DNA of 36,839 bases. It comes from Alcaligenaceae bacterium (GTDB taxonomy: Bacteria; Pseudomonadota; Gammaproteobacteria; Burkholderiales; Burkholderiaceae_B). Below, piece by piece: positions 7,977 to 18,491 of the stretch. The position numbers were made by a program, and so were the translations under genes. The notes beneath the pieces were generated by a model, which was not told the DNA's origin, did no database searches, and worked only from the letters and a program-made list of their open reading frames with translations. The stretch's first letter is position 1. Every line of letters starts with the position of its first letter. Location of the stretch: the NCBI GenBank assembly GCA_012511095.1, contig JAAZGT010000139.1:1-36839 (forward strand), in the 5' to 3' direction.

Positions 7977-8453
7977 TTAGATATACTCTACTGATAAAAT
8001 CTCAAATTCGCGCTCACCAGAAGGTACTACTACATTAACTACATCACCTTCGTGCTTGCCAATTAAGGCTCGCGCTACTGGACTTGAAACCGAAATTAAA
8101 TTGAGACGAATATCTGACTCAATATCACCCACAATTTGATATTTTAATTGCTCACCCGAATCAAGATCCTCTAGCTCTACGGTGGCACCGAAAACAATAC
8201 GATCACCTGCTTCTAAAGTGGTTGGATCGATGACATTAGCAGCTGATAAGGTGCCCTCTAGCTCCTTAATGCGACCCTCTACAAAACTTTGACGCTCGCG
8301 AGCTGCGTCATATTCAGCGTTTTCCGAAAGATCGCCGTGTGCACGAGCGACTGCAATCGCTTCAATCACAGCAGGACGCTCTACTGTCTTTAAATTATGT
8401 AGTTCTTTGTTAAGACGCTGAGCGCCAGCAACAGTTAATGGAATACCTGACAT
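7977..8453 (-). CDS. greA: Transcription elongation factor GreA
   Basis: GreA enters the secondary channel of RNA polymerase and stimulates cleavage of backtracked transcripts. The 158-residue protein has the family's standard length. The N-terminal coiled coil (about 1-75) carries the acidic tip residues in AHGDLSENAEYDAARERQ (about 39-56), and the C-terminal FKBP-like domain includes ISVSSPVARALIGKHEGD (about 119-136). An AGAGGT Shine-Dalgarno lies just upstream of the ATG. In other Burkholderiales greA directly follows carB; here a permease and a phosphatase gene intervene. The leader contains a GC-rich hairpin that may be regulatory. Confidence 0.97.
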   Translation of the reverse strand: MSGIPLTVAGAQRLNKELHNLKTVERPAVIEAIAVARAHGDLSENAEYDAARERQSFVEGRIKELEGTLSAANVIDPTTLEAGDRIVFGATVELEDLDSGEQLKYQIVGDIESDIRLNLISVSSPVARALIGKHEGDVVNVVVPSGEREFEILSVEYI

Positions 8454-8484
8454 GATCTACCTCTATCATGAAATACAATGAAAA

Positions 8485-8527
8485 GAGCGCCCTAACGACA
8501 GCTAAGCATAGCGATATAAGGGCGCTT
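8485..8527 (-). promoter_or_regulatory. GC-rich hairpin in the greA leader
   Basis: AGCGCCCT (8486-8493) and AGGGCGCT (8519-8526) form an 8-bp GC-rich stem with a 25-nt loop, followed on the minus strand by CTTTTC, about 33 nt upstream of the greA start. It could be an attenuator-like element in the greA 5' leader, or a second terminator for the upstream permease transcript. In E. coli the greA leader yields the small RNA GraL, so leader control has precedent, but no homology is claimed. Confidence 0.4.
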
Positions 8528-8529
8528 AA

Positions 8530-8559
8530 AAATAAAACCCCGACCATCACAGCCGGGGA
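8530..8559 (-). terminator. Terminator after the NCS2 permease gene
   Basis: On the minus strand CCCCGGC (8552-8558) pairs with GTCGGGG (8538-8544), seven base pairs including one G-U, and is followed by a T-rich run (8531-8537). It lies about 65 nt beyond the permease stop. Confidence 0.75.
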
Positions 8560-8624
8560 ATTGATAACTCTATTATCCTTAAAAACCACTTAAAAATCAA
8601 GTAGTCATAAACATAGCATGGCTA

Positions 8625-10067
8625 CTACTTAGCTCTATTTATGCTTAAGAGTTGATATAACAAGATAGCACCAAAAGTAGCAGTACCTATTCCTTCAAGC
8701 TTAAACATACCGAGCTCAATAGTAAAGTTACCTGCACCTAAGATCACAGCTATAGCCGCTACAATCAAGTTACGGTTATCAGAGAAATCAACATGATTAG
8801 TCACCCAAATACGAGCACCAGCAATTGCAATCAGGCCAAATACCACGACTGATACACCACCTAATACAGGCGCAGGCACACTATGAATTAAGGCACCAAA
8901 CTTAGGTGAAAAGCCAAGAATAATAGCAAAAATTGCCGCAATGACAAAAATTATAGTGGAGTAAATGCGAGTTACTGACATCACACCAATGTTTTCACCA
9001 TAGGTCGTCACCCCTGTACCACCAACCGATGCCGCAACCATAGTCGCAACGCCATCACCCACAAAAGCACGACCTAAATATTTATCTAAATCGCGTCCAG
9101 TCATCGCACTAACCGCGCGGATATGACCGAGGTTTTCAGCGACTAAAATAATGGCCACGGGTGCAATAATGGTAATAGCTGAAAACTGAAACTCTGGTTT
9201 ATAAAAAGTAGGCAAACCAAACCAAGGCGCTGCTGCCACCGCGCTTAAATCAACCGGTGTACCAAAGCCAAATACATTGCTAAAAACATAATAAACAAGA
9301 TAGGACAAAATTAAACCTATCAAGATTAATAAGCGTTGCAACATACCTCGTGTAAATACAGCCACTAAGCCCACACTCACCATGGTAACAATTGCCATTA
9401 AGGCATCATAGGTTGAGCCGCTAGCCATAGCGCCACTCGCTGCAACAGGCGCTAAGTTTAGACCAATCACAGCAACAATAGCACCAGTAACCACCGGTGG
9501 CATGAACTTTTCAATCCATGCTGAGGCATTGCCTTTGGCATTAAAATGCCAGACGACCAAACCAATAAGGGTATAGATCAAACCACAAACTATGATGGCA
9601 CCCAAAGCCACACCAATATTAGGGTTGATGCCAGAACCGCTATAAGCAGTGACTGATACCACTCCACCGATAAAGGCAAAGCTCGAACCTAAATAACTAG
9701 GCACCTGCCCTTTTACAAAAAAGAAAAATATTAGCGTACCAATACCTGACATCAAAATAGCTAGGTTGGCGTCAAAACCCATCAGTAATGGACCCAAAAC
9801 AGTGGCACCAAACATGGCAACAACGTGTTGCACGCCCATAACTAAGGATTGCCCCATTGGTAAACGCTCATCTGGTGCAATCATTTGCCCTGGCTCTAAT
9901 TTATCGATTTTGCGCCATTTTGGGTACCATGGCGCAACATCTGGGTCAGGTGTTTGAGACTCTACTAGCTCAGGCTCCGCGAGCTTAGTTTCGGCGTTAA
10001 TACTTTCTTCGCCACTATAACCAAAACCCACCGCCTCATCTGATGTGGGTTGCCCCTTATTTGTCAT
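8625..10067 (-). CDS. NCS2-family uracil/xanthine permease (UraA/RutG type)
   Basis: This is an inner-membrane nucleobase:cation symporter with about 12-14 hydrophobic segments. Family signatures are the first core segment with QHVVAMFGATVLGPLLMG, the substrate-site block VAENLGHIRAVSAMTGRD with its conserved Glu, and the NCS2 signature GGTGVTTYGENIGVMSVTRIY, also with a Glu. These are closest to the uracil branch (UraA, PyrP, RutG), so uracil is the most likely substrate. About 60 hydrophilic, acidic residues precede the first membrane segment, a longer N-terminus than UraA of E. coli. AAGGGA lies upstream of the ATG. Its position between greA and the pyrimidine gene pair carAB fits a role in pyrimidine salvage beside synthesis. 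Confidence 0.9.
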   Translation of the reverse strand: MTNKGQPTSDEAVGFGYSGEESINAETKLAEPELVESQTPDPDVAPWYPKWRKIDKLEPGQMIAPDERLPMGQSLVMGVQHVVAMFGATVLGPLLMGFDANLAILMSGIGTLIFFFFVKGQVPSYLGSSFAFIGGVVSVTAYSGSGINPNIGVALGAIIVCGLIYTLIGLVVWHFNAKGNASAWIEKFMPPVVTGAIVAVIGLNLAPVAASGAMASGSTYDALMAIVTMVSVGLVAVFTRGMLQRLLILIGLILSYLVYYVFSNVFGFGTPVDLSAVAAAPWFGLPTFYKPEFQFSAITIIAPVAIILVAENLGHIRAVSAMTGRDLDKYLGRAFVGDGVATMVAASVGGTGVTTYGENIGVMSVTRIYSTIIFVIAAIFAIILGFSPKFGALIHSVPAPVLGGVSVVVFGLIAIAGARIWVTNHVDFSDNRNLIVAAIAVILGAGNFTIELGMFKLEGIGTATFGAILLYQLLSINRAK

Positions 10068-10171
10068 GATTATTCCCTTATTATTTCGTTGAAATTAAGA
10101 TAACGGCTTTTCCGCTCTAAGTTTAGCACGATGGCAGCTACTTCTTAATACGTTGAAATGGTAGAATATAG

Positions 10172-10198
10172 CCTAAATTTTAAATCCAAATTTAGGAG
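10172..10198 (+). promoter_or_regulatory. Inverted repeat covering the ribosome binding site of the phosphatase gene
   Basis: CCTAAATTT (10172-10180) and AAATTTAGG (10188-10196) form a perfect 9-bp inverted repeat with a 7-nt loop. The Shine-Dalgarno AGGAG (10194-10198), 5 nt before the ATG at 10204, starts inside the right arm. A folded mRNA would partly hide the binding site; the repeat could equally be a DNA operator. Confidence 0.45.
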
Positions 10199-10203
10199 TA
10201 AAA

Positions 10204-10851
10204 ATGTTGAAACGTAGCACTGATTTATTAATTATTCGTCATGGTGAAACGGATTGGAATGCTTTGCAACGTTTACAAGGTTGGTCTGATATCGCGCTTA
10301 ACGAAGCGGGTCACAATCAAGCCCAACATTTAAATAATTATCTACAAAAAGAGTATTTACAAACAATTTATAAAGAGCATGGCTTAAAACCATCGCGTAT
10401 TTATACCAGTGATTTAAAGCGTGCTGTTCAAACAGCCCAACCTTTAGCCACTGATTTATCCATTGAAATTCATATCGACCCTGATTTGCGCGAACGTAAT
10501 TACGGCAAACTCGAAGGTAAAAACTGGCGTGAGGCTTTTAATCACTTTGATACAAACCATCACGTTACACCCACTGACTTCGCACCTGAATTAGAGGTAG
10601 AAACACTTGAGGTCTTTTCACAACGCCTACAACGTGGTTTAAATGGTATTGCCCACAGATATCCGGGTGAGTTAGTGGTGCTAATCTCTCATGGTGGCGC
10701 TTTAGACATGATGTGGCGTTACTTTAAAGGCTTAGCATTAGATGCACAACGCGAGGTATTACAACGCAATACCACGATCAATCATGTGCGATTTGATAAT
10801 AGCATGTGGGAATTAATTGACTGGGGTCATAAGGCGCATTTAAAACTCTAA
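10204..10851 (+). CDS. Histidine phosphatase family protein (phosphoglycerate mutase-like, GpmB/CobC type)
   Basis: This is a cytoplasmic branch-1 histidine phosphatase. The catalytic RHGETDWN motif is at residues 12-19, with H13 as the phospho-acceptor. R62-type contacts lie in SRIYTSDLKRAVQTA, E97 in LRERNYGKLEG is the likely proton donor, and H163 lies in ISHGGALD. At 215 residues it is shorter than true dPGM and lacks the loop that dPGM needs for mutase activity, so it is more likely a phosphatase on a small phosphorylated metabolite. It stands alone between two oppositely directed units, and AGGAG precedes the ATG. The substrate is unknown. Confidence 0.88.
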   Translation: MLKRSTDLLIIRHGETDWNALQRLQGWSDIALNEAGHNQAQHLNNYLQKEYLQTIYKEHGLKPSRIYTSDLKRAVQTAQPLATDLSIEIHIDPDLRERNYGKLEGKNWREAFNHFDTNHHVTPTDFAPELEVETLEVFSQRLQRGLNGIAHRYPGELVVLISHGGALDMMWRYFKGLALDAQREVLQRNTTINHVRFDNSMWELIDWGHKAHLKL

Positions 10852-10880
10852 GTTTTAAAGCAATTTAGGTCTATAAATTC

Positions 10881-10916
10881 AAAAAGCTCGGTATTAAAAA
10901 TAATACCGAGCTTTTT
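10881..10916. terminator. Bidirectional terminator between the phosphatase gene and carB
   Basis: A perfect 16-bp stem (10881-10896 with 10901-10916) with loop AAAA. The outer A5/T5 give a U-tract in either direction, so it can end both the phosphatase gene (plus) and carAB (minus). Confidence 0.93.
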
Positions 10917-10941
10917 ATTTGTTGAAGTATTAATTAACTAA

Positions 10942-14178
<3,237 letters not shown>

Positions 14179-14184
14179 AATTCT

Positions 14185-15348
14185 CTACTTTTCTGCCATT
14201 AAATTAATGAATTGATCAAATACTTTGACAGCAGCATTTGGTGCAGTCGTTGCTTCTGGATGTGCTTGCAAACCGATAGCAGGACAATCGCTTAACTCAA
14301 TACCTTGTAAGCCACCATCAAATAAAGAGACAAAAGTAGGCTTAACATTGTCAGCAAGACTATCGGCATCAACTGCAAAGCTGTGATTTTGTACGGTGAT
14401 CAACGCACGACCGCTCTCAAGATCCTTAATAGGGTGGTTAGCGCCATGATGACCTGACTTTAGCTTGTACGTTTTTGCGCCAGTCGCTAAAGCTAGGATT
14501 TGAAAACCTAAACCAAGCCCTAAAAGTGGGATTTTCTTATCTAATAACTGTTTGGTATTTTCGATAGCATAGTCACATGCTGCTGGATCACCAGGGCCGT
14601 TACTTAAGAAAACACCATCGGGATTTAATGCTAAGACATCAGCAACCGGAGTAGTTGCAGGTACCACAGTAATGCGGCACTTTCTATCAGCTAATAAACG
14701 TAAAAAGCTACGCTTAACACCAAAATCATAAGCCACTACGTGGTATGCAGGGTCGCTTAACTCACCATAGCCGTCGTGTAACTGCCATGAGGTCTGAGTC
14801 CACTCTTGAGGTTCTTGAAGGCTCACTGCTTGGGCTAAATCTTGACCCTGAAGACCTGCGTGAGCTTTGGCTAGTTCGATTGCCTTAGCCTCGTCAGCTT
14901 CGCCTTGACCCACTAGAATGCAAGCAGACTGTGCGCCGCCATCGCGAATAATGCGAGTTAATTTGCGTGTATCGATATCACTAATAGCAACAATGCCATT
15001 GGCTTTGAGATACTCAGGTAGGGATTGCTCGGCACGGAAGTTAGAGTAGCGTACTGGACAACTACGAATCACTAAGCCTGCCGCATGCACCTGATCGGAC
15101 TCAAGGTCCTCTGAGTTAATGCCACTATTGCCGATATGAGGATAAGTTAAGATGATAATTTGTTTGGAATAGCCAGGATCCGTCAAAAGCTCTTGATACC
15201 CGACCATTGATGTGTTGAAAACAATTTCCGCTGTGCTATAGCCCGCAGCACCGATTGAACGGCCTTTGAATACGGTACCATCAGCTAAAGCGAGAATTGC
15301 TGGCTCAACACCTTGTTGATAAGCGAAAATGCTACTAGAGTGCGCCAT
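14185..15348 (-). CDS. carA: Carbamoyl-phosphate synthase small subunit lacking the catalytic cysteine
   Basis: CarA normally hydrolyses glutamine and feeds ammonia through a tunnel to CarB. The N-terminal CPSase_sm_chain domain (about 12-150) looks normal, with NTSMVGYQELLTDPGYSKQ and DIDTRKLTR. The class I GATase domain follows (about 200-385), with the oxyanion-loop motif LSNGPGDPAACDYA intact. The nucleophile motif, however, reads G-L-G-L-G-F-Q (277-283) instead of G-I-C-L-G-H-Q, so Cys is Gly279 (codon GGT at 14512-14514) and His is Phe282. The triad His363 and Glu365 remain in QAHPEAT, but the usual QGHPEAS-P-G-P-H-D context is altered. The reading frame is intact at 387 residues. I infer loss of glutaminase activity and an ammonia-dependent synthetase in which CarA keeps a structural role. 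Confidence 0.96.
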   Translation of the reverse strand: MAHSSSIFAYQQGVEPAILALADGTVFKGRSIGAAGYSTAEIVFNTSMVGYQELLTDPGYSKQIIILTYPHIGNSGINSEDLESDQVHAAGLVIRSCPVRYSNFRAEQSLPEYLKANGIVAISDIDTRKLTRIIRDGGAQSACILVGQGEADEAKAIELAKAHAGLQGQDLAQAVSLQEPQEWTQTSWQLHDGYGELSDPAYHVVAYDFGVKRSFLRLLADRKCRITVVPATTPVADVLALNPDGVFLSNGPGDPAACDYAIENTKQLLDKKIPLLGLGLGFQILALATGAKTYKLKSGHHGANHPIKDLESGRALITVQNHSFAVDADSLADNVKPTFVSLFDGGLQGIELSDCPAIGLQAHPEATTAPNAAVKVFDQFINLMAEK

Positions 15349-15384
15349 AAAATCTCATACATAAAAACTTAGATAAACCTATTT

Positions 15385-15390
15385 ATTATA
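15385..15390 (-). promoter_or_regulatory. Possible -10 box of carAB
   Basis: TATAAT on the minus strand lies 37 nt upstream of the carA start; no good -35 partner is seen. It is inside a short inverted repeat, CCTAT with ATAGG. I see no recognisable arginine or purine repressor box. Confidence 0.3.
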
Positions 15391-15475
15391 TAGGAAATAT
15401 CGCTACTACTTTAGGATTAGTCTAGTATTAAAGATATTTATGCAACACTCTAGCAATATAGAAACTATTAAAGTC

Positions 15476-15506
15476 AATGATCGTTTACCTTAGGTTAACG
15501 ATCATT
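15476..15506 (-). terminator. Hairpin overlapping the stop of the secreted protein gene
   Basis: AATGATCGTT (15476-15485) and AACGATCATT (15497-15506) pair perfectly, and an inner ACC/GGT can extend the stem. The right arm covers the TGA stop of the upstream gene at 15502-15504. The downstream tail on the minus strand, GACTTTAATAG, is only weakly U-rich, so termination is plausible rather than clear. Confidence 0.45.
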
Positions 15507-16464
15507 GCATAAAGGCATGCGCCCTACCTAAGGCATCAAACTCTAGATTTAACACCGTACTGCGAGTATATCTTTGCTGAGATGATTGAAAATCATAAAC
15601 AGTCAACTGCTCGCCGGAAGCCGTTGGACGACGACTATAAAGTGTTGGATAAGCGGTGCGGCTATTAGTAAACACATATAAACGACTCTCACCTGACTCA
15701 ACTAAAATCTCACGCCAAGTACTACCGCTTGTATCGTCAATCTCTTTAGAGTTAGCTTTATCGGAATCTAGCCTTTCTAGAAGCCAAATCTTTTGGTGAG
15801 TTTTGGCACCATTAGCCACAGTATTACAGGTAGCGAGCACTAATGGACGCCCCTCAACAGAAAAGTTAACTGTATGAAAATCAAGGTGACGAATTTCCAT
15901 ACCACTACAAACATCTTCTAGACCAGATAAAGGCAAGGGCAAATTCCTTAATGCCAAACTAGGATGCACTATAGGATCGCCTGCTAAAGGCGTCAAACTA
16001 CGACGCGCGCTTTCAGAATCGGTGTATACAGGTAATCTGTCAATATTTAAATGCACCCACTCCGTAATGCGTGGCAACAAGCGATTTAAACAAGCAAGAT
16101 TGCGACACTCTCTGAGCGACTTCAGATGCTTATTAATCTCGTTAGCAATAACGGTGGGACGCTCTGTATGAGCTAATAAGGTAGTGTAATAATAATTCCA
16201 AGTTAAAAGTTGACGCGCTACATCAAGGTTTTGACATAAACCGTCTGGCCACTTTGCCAACTCTCTTTCTTGAGCGCGCAAAGCCTTAGAGCCAAAACGA
16301 TCAAATAAAACCACCTGATCTAGGCATGGATTAATTGCTACCTCGTACTCTGCCTGGGAAAAACCCAATAAATTATAGGCATTAGGAAATGCGCCTGCTG
16401 TTGAGGAAATCAACGACAAACAAAAACCAAGCAATAAGGTAAAACGAGAAAAAAACCCTTTCAA
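15502..16464 (-). CDS. Secreted protein of unknown function
   Basis: I do not recognise this family. The 320-residue protein begins with a typical Sec signal peptide: MKGFFSRF, a hydrophobic core to about residue 22, and a likely cleavage after AGA at residue 25. The mature part therefore should be periplasmic or exported. It contains six cysteines (C47, C77, C120, C125, C186, C213), an even number compatible with disulfide bonds. The first half looks helical and charged (residues 40-140), the second half looks beta-rich, with phrases such as SRLYVFTNSRTAYPTLYSR. No membrane segment follows the signal and no enzyme motif is evident. It lies upstream of carA on the same strand, but a hairpin at its stop and a 150-bp gap argue against co-transcription. 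Confidence 0.8.
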   Translation of the reverse strand: MKGFFSRFTLLLGFCLSLISSTAGAFPNAYNLLGFSQAEYEVAINPCLDQVVLFDRFGSKALRAQERELAKWPDGLCQNLDVARQLLTWNYYYTTLLAHTERPTVIANEINKHLKSLRECRNLACLNRLLPRITEWVHLNIDRLPVYTDSESARRSLTPLAGDPIVHPSLALRNLPLPLSGLEDVCSGMEIRHLDFHTVNFSVEGRPLVLATCNTVANGAKTHQKIWLLERLDSDKANSKEIDDTSGSTWREILVESGESRLYVFTNSRTAYPTLYSRRPTASGEQLTVYDFQSSQQRYTRSTVLNLEFDALGRAHAFMQ

Positions 16465-16805
16465 TTAAAGCTGCCTCATGAGCGAATGGGATCAATGTTT
16501 ATTAGATAATTCTTAAGAAAAAGTCATACATTTACTTACAGAGAATTACATTCTATGCATACTATACTATAATCGCTGATTCGGCAAGTAACTGCGCCGA
16601 ACACTACATAACTACTGATATTTAAAAAATTTTATGCGAATTTATAAGCTAGTTATTGGTCTAAAATAGTAGTCGAAAGTTCCAGAATATTACAAGAAAA
16701 CGTAAAATTCATACAAAAGTATCAATTAACTGTAATTTAATTTGAAGATCATATAATTTTATAATTACGACTTCATTTTTCATTACACTGGATTTAGGTT
16801 ATTCA
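16465..16805. other. 341-bp intergenic region between divergent genes
   Basis: This AT-rich gap separates the secreted-protein gene (minus) from tal (plus). It holds one good plus-strand promoter (16546-16573), a small GC hairpin just after it (16580-16601), and two further TATAAT-like hexamers near 16751-16765 that could serve a second, proximal tal promoter. I find no convincing coding sequence or tRNA. Confidence 0.6.
16546..16573 (+). promoter_or_regulatory. Candidate sigma-70 promoter far upstream of tal
   Basis: TTACAT (16546-16551), a 16-nt spacer and a perfect TATAAT (16568-16573). Transcription would begin near 16580, exactly where a stem TTCGGC/GCCGAA (16580-16585 with 16596-16601) begins. 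That leaves a leader of about 225 nt before tal, or a separate small transcript. Confidence 0.5.
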
Positions 16806-17759
16806 ATGACTAATCAATTAGAAAGCTTAGCAAAACACACAACCATTGTTGCAGATACTGGTGACTTTGAGGCGATTCGCCAACACCAACCTACCGATGC
16901 AACAACCAACCCCTCTTTAATTCTCAAGGCAATTCAAGACGAGCGCTATCGTCCGCTACTTGATGAGGTAATTAAAGCAAACCCTCAAGCCGATACGGAG
17001 GGTATTTTAGATCACTTATTAGTGCTATTTGGTCAGAAAATCCTAGAGGTGGTCCCTGGACGTGTTTCTACCGAGGTTGATGCTCGCCTGTCTTTTGATA
17101 CTGAGGCTACAGTTGCGCGTGCGCGACGTCTAATTGAATTTTATAAAGCTGCCGGCATTGATAAAAGTCGCATTTTAATAAAAATTGCCTCAACTTGGGA
17201 AGGCATCGAAGCCGCTAAACAATTAGAACGCGAGGGTATTCACACTAACCTCACCTTATTATTTAGCCTATCGCAGGCAGTGGCTTGTGCTCAAGCGGGT
17301 GTTACTTTAATTTCACCTTTTGTTGGTCGCATTTATGATTGGTACAAAAAACAAGCTGGTGCCGATTGGGATGAGGTCGCTAATGCCGGTCTTAATGATC
17401 CTGGCGTAAAATCAGTGACTGCAATTTTTAATTACTATAAGAAATTCGGTATCACGACTGAAATTATGGGCGCTAGTTTCCGTAATATCGGTCAAATCCA
17501 AGCCTTAAGCGGTTGCGACTTATTAACCATCAGCCCAGATTTATTACAACAATTAAGCAATAATACCGAAGCTCTAGAGCAAGTTCTTGATGCTGATAAA
17601 TCAAAAGAGATGGCTATTGAGAAACTAGATTTGAATGAGGCAAGTTTCAGATTCTTATTAAATGAAGATGCCATGGCTACTGAGAAATTAGCCGAAGGTA
17701 TTCGTAACTTTGTAAGTGATGCGATTAAATTAGACAAGCTAATCGAAGCAGCACGCTAA
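16806..17759 (+). CDS. tal: Transaldolase
   Basis: This is a cytoplasmic pentose-phosphate-pathway enzyme that moves a dihydroxyacetone unit from sedoheptulose 7-phosphate to glyceraldehyde 3-phosphate. The 317 residues match the TalB subfamily length. Visible family features are ADTGDFEAIRQHQPTDATTNPSL (starting near residue 16, with catalytic D17), GRVSTEVDARLSFD (85-98), and the Schiff-base lysine K126 in RILIKIASTWEGI, followed by NLTLLFSLSQAVACAQAG and SPFVGRIYDWYKK. The start ATG follows a short AGG-containing leader end. It is a single-gene unit convergent with recR. Confidence 0.97.
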   Translation: MTNQLESLAKHTTIVADTGDFEAIRQHQPTDATTNPSLILKAIQDERYRPLLDEVIKANPQADTEGILDHLLVLFGQKILEVVPGRVSTEVDARLSFDTEATVARARRLIEFYKAAGIDKSRILIKIASTWEGIEAAKQLEREGIHTNLTLLFSLSQAVACAQAGVTLISPFVGRIYDWYKKQAGADWDEVANAGLNDPGVKSVTAIFNYYKKFGITTEIMGASFRNIGQIQALSGCDLLTISPDLLQQLSNNTEALEQVLDADKSKEMAIEKLDLNEASFRFLLNEDAMATEKLAEGIRNFVSDAIKLDKLIEAAR

Positions 17760-17786
17760 ATTTATTATCAAAAAGGCTTTCTAAAG

Positions 17787-17808
17787 GTTTCCCAGTTCGC
17801 TGGGAAAC
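17787..17808. terminator. Hairpin between convergent tal and recR
   Basis: A perfect 9-bp stem GTTTCCCAG/CTGGGAAAC closes an extra-stable TTCG tetraloop (17796-17799). It lies 27 nt past the tal stop and 21 nt past the recR stop. Neither side has a strong U-run, so it may stabilise 3' ends as much as terminate. Confidence 0.55.
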
Positions 17809-17829
17809 TATCACTTACATATAGTAGAT

Positions 17830-18450
17830 TTAGCCTTTACGCTCCATAAGGGCCCAAGCAATGGTTCCTGCATCAACGTATTCTAACTCACTACCTGCTG
17901 GTACACCGCGTGCAATACGGGTTACTTTAATGCCATGCGGTTGCAACAGTTGGCTCAAATAATGAGCCGTAGTCTCACCCTCTGTGGTGTAGTTATTCGC
18001 TAGAATCACCTCTTTAATCTGACCGCTTTTCGCTCGAGCAATTAAACGCTCTAAACCCAGGTCCTTTGCCCCAACGCCTTGAATAGGTTGCAATTTACCC
18101 ATTAAGACATAGTAAAGACCATGATAACTACGAGTAGACTCGATCATATTTTGATCTACAGGGGTTTCAACAACACAAAGCACTGTATGATCTCGCATTT
18201 CATCACTACAGGTTGAACAAATCTCATCTGTAGTAAAGGAATTACAAAGTTTACAGTGCTTTAGGTTATTTAGTGCATTATCTAGGGCCGCGGCTAATCT
18301 TAGTCCACCCTTTGGATCATACTGCAATAAGTGATAAGCCATACGCCTAGCGCTACGCTCACCGACCCCTGGGAGTTGGCACAAACTGTCGACCAACTCC
18401 TCTAAAGGCTCAGAAAACTGAGCATCGGCTGTAGATGAAACTTTAGACAA
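17830..18450 (-). CDS. recR: Recombination mediator protein RecR
   Basis: RecR works with RecO (and RecF) to load RecA on single-stranded DNA at gaps. The 206-residue protein has the standard order: a helix-hairpin-helix with LPGVGERSARRMAYHLL (about 26-42), a C4 zinc finger (C66, C69, C78, C81), and a Toprim domain starting at VLCVVETPVDQNMIEST (about 90-106), with a C-terminal Walker-B-like segment. It is the last gene of the dnaX-ybaB-recR unit, 41 nt after ybaB, a gene order shared with E. coli and many other bacteria. Confidence 0.97.
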   Translation of the reverse strand: MSKVSSTADAQFSEPLEELVDSLCQLPGVGERSARRMAYHLLQYDPKGGLRLAAALDNALNNLKHCKLCNSFTTDEICSTCSDEMRDHTVLCVVETPVDQNMIESTRSYHGLYYVLMGKLQPIQGVGAKDLGLERLIARAKSGQIKEVILANNYTTEGETTAHYLSQLLQPHGIKVTRIARGVPAGSELEYVDAGTIAWALMERKG

Positions 18451-18491
18451 TGAACTATAAAAAGAATAAAAAGGTGATGTATTAAGCTAAT

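Noticed and set aside
14185..15348. carA as a decaying pseudogene
   Set aside because: The frame is complete, the coupling to carB is intact and non-catalytic motifs are conserved, so selective loss of the glutaminase function is the better reading.
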